This document shows positions 1 to 7,887 of a DNA stretch of 19,018 nucleotides, piece after piece. The stretch covers positions 1-19,018 of the forward strand of contig CALKWU010000023.1 in the NCBI GenBank assembly GCA_938004015.1, in the 5' to 3' direction. The position numbers and the translations under genes were made by a program. The notes under the pieces were generated by a model, which saw nothing but the letters and a program-made list of their open reading frames with translations, made no database searches and was not told the origin of the DNA. The stretch is from an uncultured Oceanobacillus sp. (GTDB lineage: Bacteria; Bacillota; Bacilli; Bacillales; Amphibacillaceae). How positions within the stretch are numbered: position 1 is the stretch's first letter; every line of letters starts with the position of its first letter.

Positions 1-3
1 GAT

Positions 4-34
4 GGTCACTATCGTCTATAGATAGTGGCCGCCT
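4..34 (+). terminator. Hairpin, probable terminator of a gene left of the window
   Basis: The arms at 4-13 and 21-30 pair over 10 positions (one G-T pair) around a 7-base loop and are followed by a short T-rich stretch (GCCTTTTA). This looks like an intrinsic terminator for a plus-strand gene that ends before the window. The T tail is short, so the call is moderate. Confidence 0.5.
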
Positions 35-487
35 TTTATCAACGATATGTTGCGATACGACAATGAATTCTCGGGAAGAGATTGGGGACGTCTTCAGGGG
101 ATCAATCAGAAGTTGGAAGCCGAACACGAAACAGAAATAGAAATAATGAACAAAATCATCAATGATTCCTTAGCGCCTGCAGGAGCCTGCCACAGAAAAT
201 ACATTACAGCATATCCATTTGGAAATAATGTGTAAAAACGAGGATGGTGAAGCGTAAACCATCCTCTTTCCGATTTATACAAGTACCCGCTCCCAAAAAC
301 GATGAGATGCAATGCCGTCAATAAACTGGTTTACAAAAGTTCCAATTCCGGATAAAATCCTTCTATCAAGGTTTCGATATGGTGGGCCAATTTATTTCCA
401 GACAAAATACTTATTAATGAAATTGATACGATATTTTCATTTTTAACATTCTTAGTCAGGAAAGTATCGAATCATTATTAATATTTT
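31..487. other. Stretch with no convincing gene
   Basis: A 62-codon plus-strand frame (47-235) is open here but has no ribosome binding site before its ATG and no recognisable family. On the minus strand a frame without ATG, open from about 471 to its stop at 331-333, ends in the residues HHIETLIEGFYPELELL. It could be the decayed end of a gene, but I cannot name the family. A perfect hairpin lies at 240-266. Otherwise the DNA is AT-rich and looks non-coding. Confidence 0.4.
240..269. terminator. Perfect hairpin, likely bidirectional terminator
   Basis: A 9-bp perfect stem (240-248 with 258-266) closes a 9-base loop. It is flanked by a T run on either strand: TTT after it on the plus strand, and GTTTTTAC after it on the minus strand. 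The longer T run favours stopping minus-strand transcripts, such as those from the small genes at 488-1201. Confidence 0.6.
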
Positions 488-775
488 TTATAACTTAAAT
501 TCATTGACCAAGCTATTCAATTCTTCCGCTGACTTCGCAAGTAATTCGTTCGTCAGTGCCAATAGTTCGTTGAGCGCTTCGCTATCGTTCATCTTCGTAA
601 TGAAATTTTGAATTTCAACAGGTTCTTCGGTAAGTGCATCGAATTCGGTTTTAAATTCCTCTTCTCCCGTCATCAAATAATTTTGCACCGGCGCAACTCG
701 ATCAACATAATTGACCGTCAATAAATTCAAGCAGACAACCATTGAAATTGGAGATTGGAAAAAGCTTCCCACCAA
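488..775 (-). CDS. Small hypothetical protein, possibly truncated at the 5' end
   Basis: I do not recognise this protein. From the TTG at 775 it is 95 residues; from the ATG at 742 it is 84. The C-terminal half is acidic and probably helical, with Leu-Glu rich runs such as ALNELLALTNELLAKSAEEL, and no membrane segment or metal motif is visible. Neither start has a clear ribosome binding site. The frame stays open upstream of the TTG to a stop near 815, so the gene may have lost its original beginning. It follows the better supported gene at 872-1201 on the same strand, about 100 bases downstream, and could share its transcript. It could also be a non-functional remnant. Confidence 0.4.
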   Translation of the reverse strand: MVGSFFQSPISMVVCLNLLTVNYVDRVAPVQNYLMTGEEEFKTEFDALTEEPVEIQNFITKMNDSEALNELLALTNELLAKSAEELNSLVNEFKL

Positions 776-871
776 AGTTTTTGGCAGGAAGCGATCAGTG
801 GATTTGGTGTGACAGTCTTAGATGTAAGCCGAAGAGTTTTCATTTGGAAGACAGATTGAGGATAAAAGCGC

Positions 872-1201
872 TCATGCAAAATATACATTTACACTTCCTT
901 CTTTTTTCGCCGTCTCTAAACATTTGACGAGGAATTCCATAATTTGCTTTTGGTCCCATTCACCAGACTCGTGATCCAATAGCGCACTCCCATTTTTAAT
1001 CGATTCTGTAAATCGCGTCAACGCATTTTCAATCTGTTGCAGTGAGAACTGTACAATTTCACCCGAACCACTCACACCTGCATTGCATTCCTCAGCACCG
1101 AGCAAATCGTACAAAACATCCGCATTCCGATTCCACATGCTGAATCGAGCATAAGCGACCAATTCCCCACCGCTGTTCGCAGCTGAAATGTCATGTCCCA
1201 T
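872..1201 (-). CDS. Conserved-looking hypothetical protein, 109 aa
   Basis: The ATG at 1201 is preceded by a perfect AAGGAGG seven bases upstream, so this is very likely a real translated gene. The product begins MGHDISA, has a central Gly/Ser/Cys stretch (LLGAEECNAGVSGSGE) and ends in a helix-rich segment with WDQKQIMEFL. I have the impression of a family of small bacterial proteins starting MG(H/F)DISA of unknown function, but cannot name it. No signal peptide or membrane segment is seen, so it is probably cytosolic. The only genic neighbour on the strand is the small frame at 488-775. No promoter could be assigned with confidence. Confidence 0.75.
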   Translation of the reverse strand: MGHDISAANSGGELVAYARFSMWNRNADVLYDLLGAEECNAGVSGSGEIVQFSLQQIENALTRFTESIKNGSALLDHESGEWDQKQIMEFLVKCLETAKKEGSVNVYFA

Positions 1202-1574
1202 ACGTTACCCTCCTTTACGATTTATAGTAAAGAACAAAATCTAAAAAACTATTTCGGTAAAATGAAGTGACACCCCCCCTTTCAAAAGGAAATGAATGGT
1301 CAATATGGAAATGATGATTGGTAAGATCGTTGGTTGATGTACGTGTTGAAAAGTGAATAACGAGACATTCCGGCCGATGGCTGTTAGTGAACATAGAAGG
1401 TAGAATCGGATGAGCTTTGGATGAGGTTGTTATTATAAATATCACAATTTTTAGAATTTGTCAACTATTAAACAAAAAGCCTCCTATCAAATAGGAGGCT
1501 TGATGTTAAGGCGGGACCGTAATCGTACCTGTTTATTCTTCTAGTGCAAAATACATTTTTATTTTTTATGATAT
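1202..1574. other. Intergenic region between the importer operon and the hypothetical gene
   Basis: The region holds the terminator of the peptide importer operon (1471-1501) and the ribosome binding site of the 872-1201 gene (1208-1214). A 76-codon minus-strand frame (1215-1445) has no ribosome binding site, is low in complexity and looks like chance. A run of seven C lies at about 1273-1280. No other structure stands out. Confidence 0.55.
1471..1501 (-). terminator. Rho-independent terminator of the peptide importer operon
   Basis: An 11-bp perfect stem (1477-1487 with 1491-1501) with a 3-base loop is followed, in minus-strand reading, by GTTTTTGTTT. It lies about 75 bases after the oppF-like stop codon and in the right orientation to end the five-gene operon. 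Confidence 0.9.
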
Positions 1575-2546
1575 TCAAGCATAATGACAGGCAACAAAAT
1601 GACCCGCTTCTATTTCCTTCCACTTTGGTTCGCTTATCTTACATTGTTCTGTCGCAATAGGGCAACGAGTATGGAAAGGGCAACCTGAGGGATAATTAGA
1701 CGCACTAGGAATATCCCCTTCCAACTTAATACGTTCTTTTTTCCTTTTTGGGATTGGTCTTGGAATCGCCGATAATAAAGCTTTTGTATATGGATGTTGT
1801 GGATTATCGAATAACTGTTTTGTTGTAGCTAATTCCACCGCTTTACCTAAATACATCACTAGTACTCTATCACTAATGTGGCGCACGACTCCAAGATCAT
1901 GTGATATGAACAAGTATGTCAAATTATGTTTCTTCTGCAAATCCTTCAATAGTTTTATGATGGATGCTTGCACAGAGACATCCAGTGCGGAGACTGCTTC
2001 ATCACAAACGATCAAAGATGGATTCAAAGCCAAAGCACGTGCTATTCCAATTCTTTGACGCTGACCTCCACTAAATTCATGAGGATAACGATCATAATGT
2101 TCTTCCTTGAGTCCTACTTCCTTTAATAGCTGCAACACCCGACGCTTACGCTCCGCTTTCGAGCCTATTTTATGGATGACGAAAACTTCTTCCAAAGCAT
2201 CTCCAATTTTCTGCCTGGGATCGAGGGAAGCAAATGGATCCTGAAAGACCATTTGCATATTCTTCCTGTATTTTTTCAACTTTCTTTCAGACAGAGAACT
2301 GATATCTTCTCCACGGTATCGGATCGTTCCCCCTGATTTTTTCTCCAAGCCGAGGATTGTCCTCCCCAATGTTGATTTTCCACAACCGGATTCACCGACA
2401 ATTCCAAGAGTTTCCCCTTTATACACAGTTAAACTGATATCGTTTACTGCCTTCACATATCCCTTTGTTTTTTGTAGAATACCACCCTTTATCGGATAAT
2501 AAGTTTTCAAATCTTCTATTTCAAGTAGTGATTTTTGGCTCGTCAT
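1575..2546 (-). CDS. Peptide ABC importer ATPase, OppF/DppF type
   Basis: One of two cytosolic ATPases that power the importer encoded by this operon. The 323-residue protein has Walker A GESGCGKS (51-58), Q-loop FQDPFASLDP (101-110), signature FSGGQ (158-162), Walker B LIVCDE (178-183) and switch His in ISHD. Its C-terminal cysteine-containing region (GCPFHTRCP) is typical of Opp/Dpp ATPases. The start overlaps the end of the oppD-like gene by 26 bases and has AAGGAGA nine bases upstream, so translation is probably coupled. It is the last gene of the operon, with a terminator right after it. The family assignment is firm; the exact substrate (di-, oligo- or gamma-glutamyl peptide, or another solute) cannot be read from the ATPase. 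Confidence 0.93.
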   Translation of the reverse strand: MTSQKSLLEIEDLKTYYPIKGGILQKTKGYVKAVNDISLTVYKGETLGIVGESGCGKSTLGRTILGLEKKSGGTIRYRGEDISSLSERKLKKYRKNMQMVFQDPFASLDPRQKIGDALEEVFVIHKIGSKAERKRRVLQLLKEVGLKEEHYDRYPHEFSGGQRQRIGIARALALNPSLIVCDEAVSALDVSVQASIIKLLKDLQKKHNLTYLFISHDLGVVRHISDRVLVMYLGKAVELATTKQLFDNPQHPYTKALLSAIPRPIPKRKKERIKLEGDIPSASNYPSGCPFHTRCPIATEQCKISEPKWKEIEAGHFVACHYA

Positions 2547-3522
2547 TCGTATTCATCTCCTTCGCCAACCAACATCTTGCAAATCCATCATTCAATTCAT
2601 CATGGAATATAGGTGGTGTTTTTTCCTTGCAAATATCAAGTGCAAAAGGACAACGCGGATGAAAACGACAGCCTGGAATTTTTTCATCAATACTCGGCAT
2701 AGAACCCGGGATGATTTTCATTTCATGGGTCGGATCATCGACATTCGGAATTGCCTCTAATAGTCCTCTAGTATATGGATGCTTTGGATTTTCAAATAAT
2801 GATTCAACATCATTCACTTCAACAACTTCACCTGCATACATGACCATTACTTTATCAGCAATCTCTGCCACTACTCCCATATCATGAGTGACAAAAATGA
2901 CACCCATTCCCAATTTTTCTTTCAATTCATCAATTATATCCAATATTTGCGCTTGAATCGTCACATCTAATGCTGTGGTCGGTTCATCAGCAATCAATAA
3001 GGATGGGTTGCAGGCAAGTGCCATCGCAATCATGACACGTTGCCTCATACCTCCACTCAATTCGTGTGGATATTGTTCTAGTCTTTCCTTAGAATTAGGG
3101 ATTCCTACCGCTTTCAATAACTCAATACTTTTGACCAAGGCCTCTTTTTTAGACATGTTTTTATGGATACGTAGTGGTTCTTGCAATTGAAAACCGATAG
3201 TAAACACCGGATTCAACGCAGTCATCGGCTCTTGAAAAATCATCGACATTTTATTGCCTCTGATTTTTCGGAGCTCTTCTTCAGTTTTTCCAACCAGGTC
3301 CTCACCTTCAAAATTTATCGAACCTGAAGTTATCTCGCCATTATTGGGGAGCAAACCCATTAAAGCCAATGAAGTGATGCTCTTCCCAGAACCAGATTCT
3401 CCGACAATACATAGGGTTTCCCCTTTTTCCAAAGAGAAAGAAACATCTCGGACAGCTTGGGTTTTCCCTGCTGCTGTCCGAAAACTTATTGATAGATTTT
3501 CCACTTGCAATAACTTACTCAT
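2521..3522 (-). CDS. Peptide ABC importer ATPase, OppD/DppD type
   Basis: The partner ATPase of the OppF-like protein, forming the heterodimeric motor under the two permeases. The 333 residues show Walker A GESGSGKS (41-48), Q-loop FQEPMTALNP (96-105), signature LSGGM (155-159), Walker B LLIADE (175-180), switch His213 and the C-terminal GCRFHPRCPF cysteine region of the Opp/Dpp class. The gene starts 8 bases after the lipoprotein gene stops; its ribosome binding site (GTAGGG) is modest and lies in that junction. Length and motifs are normal for the family. Confidence 0.93.
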   Translation of the reverse strand: MSKLLQVENLSISFRTAAGKTQAVRDVSFSLEKGETLCIVGESGSGKSITSLALMGLLPNNGEITSGSINFEGEDLVGKTEEELRKIRGNKMSMIFQEPMTALNPVFTIGFQLQEPLRIHKNMSKKEALVKSIELLKAVGIPNSKERLEQYPHELSGGMRQRVMIAMALACNPSLLIADEPTTALDVTIQAQILDIIDELKEKLGMGVIFVTHDMGVVAEIADKVMVMYAGEVVEVNDVESLFENPKHPYTRGLLEAIPNVDDPTHEMKIIPGSMPSIDEKIPGCRFHPRCPFALDICKEKTPPIFHDELNDGFARCWLAKEMNTNDEPKITT

Positions 3523-3530
3523 GGAGATCC

Positions 3531-5075
3531 CTACTCTCTTGTTACGTTATACAATGTCCACTTACCATTAGGTTCCACAGACAGGCCTTTAACCGATTGG
3601 TCATAAGCCGCTGTTACCACTCCATGCTCCATAACTACCCATACTGCATCCTGGATAGCGTAAATATTCGCTTCATGCAATATTTCTTTACGTAACTCTT
3701 GATCGACGATAGATCGAGATTCTTCAACAAGTCGATCAAATTCTTCGTCACTATAGCGTGTATAATTTGAACTGTCTATATTATCAGAGTGCAAATTAGG
3801 GTAAAGCAATTCGCTGCCGTCCCCCGTGTTGTTTGCCCAGCCAAGAAAAGTCATTTCATATTCTCCGGCACGGGCGGCATCAAGGAATGCTCCCCACTCC
3901 ATCGTTTCAATGTTGACATCCAATCCCACATTGGACAATTGGGCTTGAACCACTTCAGCCATCTTCATATAATTGTCACGATTTGCAGCAAGTATTGTAT
4001 ATTCCCTCTCATCATAACCGTTTTCCTCAATGATCTCCCTTGCTTTATCAGGGTCGAATTCATAGCCATACTCTTCCGCCGACGGGTCATAACCGAATAC
4101 TTTTGGGCCAATAATGCTTTCTCCATATGTTCCCAATCCATTCAACTGATTCACATAAGCTTCTTGATCAATCGCGTGTGCTATTGCTTGTCTGAATTCC
4201 AACTCATTAAACGGTTCTTTTTCCATGTTGTAAGAAAAGTAAGAGACACGAGTCCCTTCATCTTTCTGGACCTCTACATTCTGTAATGACTCGACACGTG
4301 AAATATAGTCGGATGGAATGGCATCTAGAAATTGAACATCTCCCGTTTCCAACATTGATATAGCTGTCGAGTACTCTGGGACCACTTTAAATGTGATCTT
4401 TTCCAATTGCGCAGGTTCTCTCCAGTAATTTTCATTGCGCAACAATACAATTTGATCTCCTTCATTCCATTCATCAAAAACGAACGGTCCTGTACCAACA
4501 GGATGGCGATTGATATTTCCTTCCTGGTCAGCGGTCGGACTGACGATGGAAGCGTTTGGATGACTCAATACCGCCAACATTGGGCCGTATGGTTCATTTG
4601 TTTTTAATATGACAGTATACTCATCTTCAACTTCAATAGAATCAATTGGTGCCAATAATGATGCTCGTGGTGATGCTCGTTCCGGATCTTTTATTTGTTC
4701 GAACGTGTATTTAACCGCTTCTGCATTGAATTCCGTTCCATCATGGAATGTGATTCCTTCTTTCAACTTGATGACCCATGTATTATCATCCGGTGTTTCA
4801 TAAGATTCAGCCAGTAATGGTTCTGGCTCCATCGTCTCCGGATTCAACTCGAACAACGTTTCATAAACTTGAACAATTACATTGCTCGATACAGCGTCAT
4901 TCGTATCAATCGGAGATAATCCGCTGGCATCACTGGTGGATGCATATGTTATTTCCTGTGGAACTTCTCCATCGCTATTAGAACCATTTTCAGATCCTCC
5001 ACCGCACGCAGATAACACTAGTAATAAAATAAAAGCAGCAAATGAAAATAATCGCAACGTTTTTTTCTTCATCAC
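3531..5075 (-). CDS. Extracellular solute-binding lipoprotein, family 5 (peptide type)
   Basis: This protein captures the substrate outside the membrane and delivers it to the permeases. The 514-residue product starts with a charged MMKKK, a hydrophobic core and a lipobox LSAC with the lipidated Cys at residue 24, followed by a Gly/Ser linker. The rest matches the SBP_bac_5 fold: the ETLF-L...PLLAESYE region, TFHDGTEFNAEAVKYTFE, PVGTGPFVF and FRQAIAHAID are hallmark blocks. GGGGGA lies six bases before the ATG. It is related to dipeptide, oligopeptide and glutathione binding proteins, and I cannot separate these by eye. It sits third in the operon, between permeases and ATPases, whereas most opp/dpp operons place it first or last. 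Confidence 0.92.
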   Translation of the reverse strand: MMKKKTLRLFSFAAFILLLVLSACGGGSENGSNSDGEVPQEITYASTSDASGLSPIDTNDAVSSNVIVQVYETLFELNPETMEPEPLLAESYETPDDNTWVIKLKEGITFHDGTEFNAEAVKYTFEQIKDPERASPRASLLAPIDSIEVEDEYTVILKTNEPYGPMLAVLSHPNASIVSPTADQEGNINRHPVGTGPFVFDEWNEGDQIVLLRNENYWREPAQLEKITFKVVPEYSTAISMLETGDVQFLDAIPSDYISRVESLQNVEVQKDEGTRVSYFSYNMEKEPFNELEFRQAIAHAIDQEAYVNQLNGLGTYGESIIGPKVFGYDPSAEEYGYEFDPDKAREIIEENGYDEREYTILAANRDNYMKMAEVVQAQLSNVGLDVNIETMEWGAFLDAARAGEYEMTFLGWANNTGDGSELLYPNLHSDNIDSSNYTRYSDEEFDRLVEESRSIVDQELRKEILHEANIYAIQDAVWVVMEHGVVTAAYDQSVKGLSVEPNGKWTLYNVTRE

Positions 5076-5103
5076 TATTCCCCCTGTACAACATTTTTGT
5101 ATA

Positions 5104-5997
5104 TTAGTTCAGATTCATGTTTGGATCGAGTGCGTCGCGTAAACCGTCCCCGACAACATTGAACGCAAAAACAGTCAACATGATGGCGATCCCCGGGACG
5201 ATGGACATATGCGGAGCATCCCACATGAAATTTTGTCCTACCGCGATCATCGCCCCCCACTCAGGTGTAGGCGGCTGAGCTCCTAAACCCAAATAACTTA
5301 ATGCCGCAGTAGATAAAATGGCAGTCGCCATTCGAGTAGTGGCGAAAACGATGATTGGCGCAATGCAATTCGGGAGGATATGTTTTAATAATATCCTCGC
5401 ATTCCCTGCCCCTATGGAACGGAGAGCCAGTACATACTCTTGATTTTTAATGGATAACACACTACCACGGACGATTCGTGCACATCCTGGGATCGACCAA
5501 ATGCTGATTGCAATGACTACATTCACAAGACTTGTTCCCAATATTGCAATTATCAACATCGCCAACAATATTCCCGGGAACGCGAATAATAAGTCGACGA
5601 TTCTCATGATGATTGCATCAAGCTTTTTATAATATCCAGCCAGCAGTCCTAGAGCGATCCCACCAATCAGTCCGATTCCTACGGTTGAAATTCCTACTAT
5701 CAATGAAATCCTTGCACCGTATACAATCCTGGACCATATGTCTCTTCCGTAATTATCCGTCCCCAATAAATGGCCTTCTGAAAATACTCCCAAAAACGGA
5801 GCTCCAACATTTTGTTCATTTGGAGGATGACTGGCGATCAAGGGAGCGAATACTGCCATCAACACTTGGATGACGATGATTATCAGCCCTATAACCGCCA
5901 ATTTGTTTTTCAACAAATTTTTTGTTGTATCTAAAAGGAATCCTGCCTTTTTCGATTGTCCACTTTTTCTTTCTTCCATCATCACTTCTGCAGGCAT
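5104..5997 (-). CDS. Peptide ABC importer permease, OppC/DppC type
   Basis: The second inner-membrane permease of the importer. The longest open frame begins at 6078, overlapping oppB by 62 bases. The ATG at 5997 is the better start, because it has AAAGGA nine bases upstream and falls 19 bases after the oppB-like stop. That gives 297 residues, normal for the family. After a hydrophilic start and first membrane helix (KLAVIGLIIIVIQVLMAVF) comes the OppC_N region with LLGTDNYGRDIWSR. Five further helices follow, with the cytoplasmic coupling loop (ALRSIGAGNARILLKHILPN) and the typical LSYLGLGAQPPTPEWGAMI block. It ends 28 bases before the lipoprotein gene. Confidence 0.92.
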   Translation of the reverse strand: MPAEVMMEERKSGQSKKAGFLLDTTKNLLKNKLAVIGLIIIVIQVLMAVFAPLIASHPPNEQNVGAPFLGVFSEGHLLGTDNYGRDIWSRIVYGARISLIVGISTVGIGLIGGIALGLLAGYYKKLDAIIMRIVDLLFAFPGILLAMLIIAILGTSLVNVVIAISIWSIPGCARIVRGSVLSIKNQEYVLALRSIGAGNARILLKHILPNCIAPIIVFATTRMATAILSTAALSYLGLGAQPPTPEWGAMIAVGQNFMWDAPHMSIVPGIAIMLTVFAFNVVGDGLRDALDPNMNLN

Positions 5998-6016
5998 ACA
6001 GGAACATCCTTTCCGT

Positions 6017-6958
6017 TTACTCATATGTGATTCTTGGATCGATCTTCGCATAGACAATATCAACGATGAGGTTGACAATCACGAAGATGGCTGCAACAAG
6101 CAATACGGTACCTTGAACTACTGGAAAATCTCTTGCAGCAATTGCATCGACCATCAGACGGCCAATGCCATTGATTGCAAACACTTGCTCTGTAATGATC
6201 GTCCCTCCAAGCAAAGCTCCAAAATTTATACCAATTACTGTAACTACAGGAATCATCGCATTTCTTAAAGCATGAACCCAAATGATGGTTCTGTTTTTGA
6301 CACCTTTTGCTTTAGCTGTACGGATATAATCCGATTTGATCACCTCGAGCATCGAAGAACGAGACATTCTGGCAATCAACGCAGCAGTGGAAGTCCCCAA
6401 TGTTATAGAAGGGAGAATCAATTCCTTTAGACCGTCGATTGAAAAGATGGAATTGTTCAATCCACTGACTGGCAGCCATTGCAAATTGACAGCGAAAAGC
6501 AATATCAAGATGGTACCCAACCAAAAGTTCGGAATCGATACTCCTACTAAAGCAAAAGTCGTACTTGTAACATCAAGCCATGAGTTCTGCCTCATTGCCG
6601 AAATCATTCCAGCAATTATCCCAATAATGACTGCAACTATAATACTTGCGGTTGCGAGTTTGATCGTATTGGGAAATCTTGATGCGATCGCCTCGCTGAC
6701 CGGTTGACTGTTTTGGTAAGAGTAGCCGAAATCTCCTTTCACCACTCCTTTTAGATAATCGACGTACTGAATGAGAACCGGCCTGTTCAATCCCAAGTCT
6801 TCACGAATAGCTTCCAAATCAGATTCAGTTGCTGTTGGACCACCAATAATCGTCGCAGGGTCCCCAGGTGCCAAATGCATACTCATGAATACGATGAAAG
6901 ATATTCCTAGAAGCAAAAATAGCAATTGAAAAATTCTTCGGACAATAAAACCTATCAT
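6017..6958 (-). CDS. Peptide ABC importer permease, OppB/DppB type
   Basis: First gene of the importer operon. The 313-residue membrane protein has six predicted helices. Its N-terminal block IVRRIFQLLFLLLGISFIVF and LAPGDPA are typical of OppB/DppB, and the coupling helix contains DYIRTAKAKGVKNRTIIWVH with LRNAMIPVVT. The ATG at 6958 is preceded by GGAAGGAGGGGG at an ideal distance. The gene pairs with the OppC-like permease to form the channel. A consensus promoter lies about 40-70 bases upstream, and the upstream Lrp gene is insulated by a terminator, so the operon has its own transcription start. Confidence 0.93.
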   Translation of the reverse strand: MIGFIVRRIFQLLFLLLGISFIVFMSMHLAPGDPATIIGGPTATESDLEAIREDLGLNRPVLIQYVDYLKGVVKGDFGYSYQNSQPVSEAIASRFPNTIKLATASIIVAVIIGIIAGMISAMRQNSWLDVTSTTFALVGVSIPNFWLGTILILLFAVNLQWLPVSGLNNSIFSIDGLKELILPSITLGTSTAALIARMSRSSMLEVIKSDYIRTAKAKGVKNRTIIWVHALRNAMIPVVTVIGINFGALLGGTIITEQVFAINGIGRLMVDAIAARDFPVVQGTVLLVAAIFVIVNLIVDIVYAKIDPRITYE

Positions 6959-7001
6959 GTTCCCCCTCCTTCCAAAATTTTACAATTGGAAAATTAACTA
7001 T

Positions 7002-7030
7002 AATATAATTCAGAAAAATCAAAGTGTCAA
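7002..7030 (-). promoter_or_regulatory. Sigma-A type promoter of the peptide importer operon
   Basis: Read on the minus strand, a perfect TTGACA (7025-7030) is separated by exactly 17 bases from TATATT (7002-7007). Transcription would start near 6996, leaving a leader of about 38 bases that carries the GGAGGGGG ribosome binding site of the oppB-like gene. No clear operator palindrome overlaps it. Confidence 0.8.
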
Positions 7031-7174
7031 TGTTTTTTATACAAAAGTTAATCTAAACAGTCAAATTACTTGCATTTTTTACTGTTTTTTCACTTTTAAC
7101 CGACAATTTATAAAACGCTTACAACGTATGATCCGTGAGTCTTTCTTTTCATTACAATTCTGTGATTTAGCATA

Positions 7175-7210
7175 AAAAAAACTGACCTCTTTTCACAAAG
7201 TCAGTTTTTT
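7175..7210. terminator. Terminator between the Lrp regulator and the importer operon
   Basis: An 11-bp stem (7175-7185 with 7200-7210) starts in an A run and ends in a T run, so it can act in both directions. It lies directly after the stop of the Lrp-type gene and separates it from the importer operon. Confidence 0.85.
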
Positions 7211-7217
7211 ATCATTT

Positions 7218-7667
7218 TTAGAGTTTATACCCATTTCTGCTCTTGAATCTCTTCAAAATGACGGAGCTGTCGATTCGCGTAATACCTTCAACGGAGTATA
7301 GTTCTTTATTGATGAACGATTCCAACGTCTGCATATCTTCAACAAGAACATGCATATGAAGTGTACTTGGCCCGGTCATTTGATAAATGCTGGCGACGTT
7401 CGGGTTTTCCGCAAGGTTTTCAGCAACTTGCTGCAACCGCATCGGTGTCACTTCAACCTCAAAAAAGGCAGAAATTTGTTTCCCTGCTTTTTCGGAATTG
7501 ATGACAACCGTGAATCTTTCTATTATTCCTCTTTCTTTCAAACTATCGATACGATCTTTTACGGCTACACGGGAAAGTCCAACTTTTTTACCAAGGTCCA
7601 CATATGAAATTCTGCCATCTTCTGCAAGTATTTCAATCAGCTTCTTATCAATATCGTCCAAACTCAT
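7218..7667 (-). CDS. Lrp/AsnC family transcriptional regulator, YwrC (ChrS)-like
   Basis: A 149-residue DNA-binding regulator. Residues about 3-60 form the AsnC helix-turn-helix (DDIDKKLIEIL, ISYVDLGKKVGLSRVAVKDR), followed by the ligand-binding RAM/ACT-like domain (SAFFEVEV, VASIYQMTGPSTLHMHVLVED). An in-frame TTG six bases upstream (7673) touches the GGGGGGG ribosome binding site, so the ATG at 7667 with a six-base spacer is the better start. The gene diverges from the gamma-glutamyltransferase-like gene, next to two CHR genes. This is the arrangement of B. subtilis ywrC, whose product is reported as a regulator of the neighbouring chromate transport genes. It may control the divergent operon, itself, and perhaps the importer downstream; only the positions support this. 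A likely -10 box (TATAAT in reverse) lies near 7695-7700, with no good -35. Confidence 0.88.
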   Translation of the reverse strand: MSLDDIDKKLIEILAEDGRISYVDLGKKVGLSRVAVKDRIDSLKERGIIERFTVVINSEKAGKQISAFFEVEVTPMRLQQVAENLAENPNVASIYQMTGPSTLHMHVLVEDMQTLESFINKELYSVEGITRIDSSVILKRFKSRNGYKL

Positions 7668-7826
7668 CGCCAACCCCCCCTTCTACCTTATGGCTATATT
7701 ATAACCGAAAAAAAGACAATTGTACCCCTTCATTATCCAGTCGAAACAAAACGTAATAGATTCATCAGTATTTCAAATAAAAAGTAAGCGTTATTCCAAT
7801 TTGAATTTATTTTTGAATGGTTTGAT

Positions 7827-7855
7827 TTGACAAACTGTCATTGATTTTCTAATAT
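7827..7855 (+). promoter_or_regulatory. Promoter of the transferase/CHR operon with a palindrome over the -35 box
   Basis: TTGACA (7827-7832), a 17-base spacer and TAATAT (7850-7855) form a near-consensus sigma-A promoter starting near 7862. The palindrome TGACA-AAC-TGTCA (7828-7840) overlaps the -35 box, a position suited to a repressor operator. The divergent Lrp-family regulator is the obvious candidate binder, by inference. Confidence 0.75.
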
Positions 7856-7887
7856 GTGGGTAAATATATTGGGAGGAAGGGAATGCG

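Noticed and set aside
47..235. 62-codon plus-strand open frame between two hairpins
   Set aside because: No ribosome binding site before the ATG, an upstream in-frame stop and no recognisable domain; not enough to call a gene.
331..471. Minus-strand frame without ATG that ends like a helical regulator C-terminus
   Set aside because: No start codon, only about 46 codons and no certain family; noted only as a possible remnant.
1215..1445. 76-codon minus-strand frame upstream of the 109-residue hypothetical gene
   Set aside because: No ribosome binding site, composition typical of intergenic DNA, and it runs into the ribosome binding site region of the real gene.
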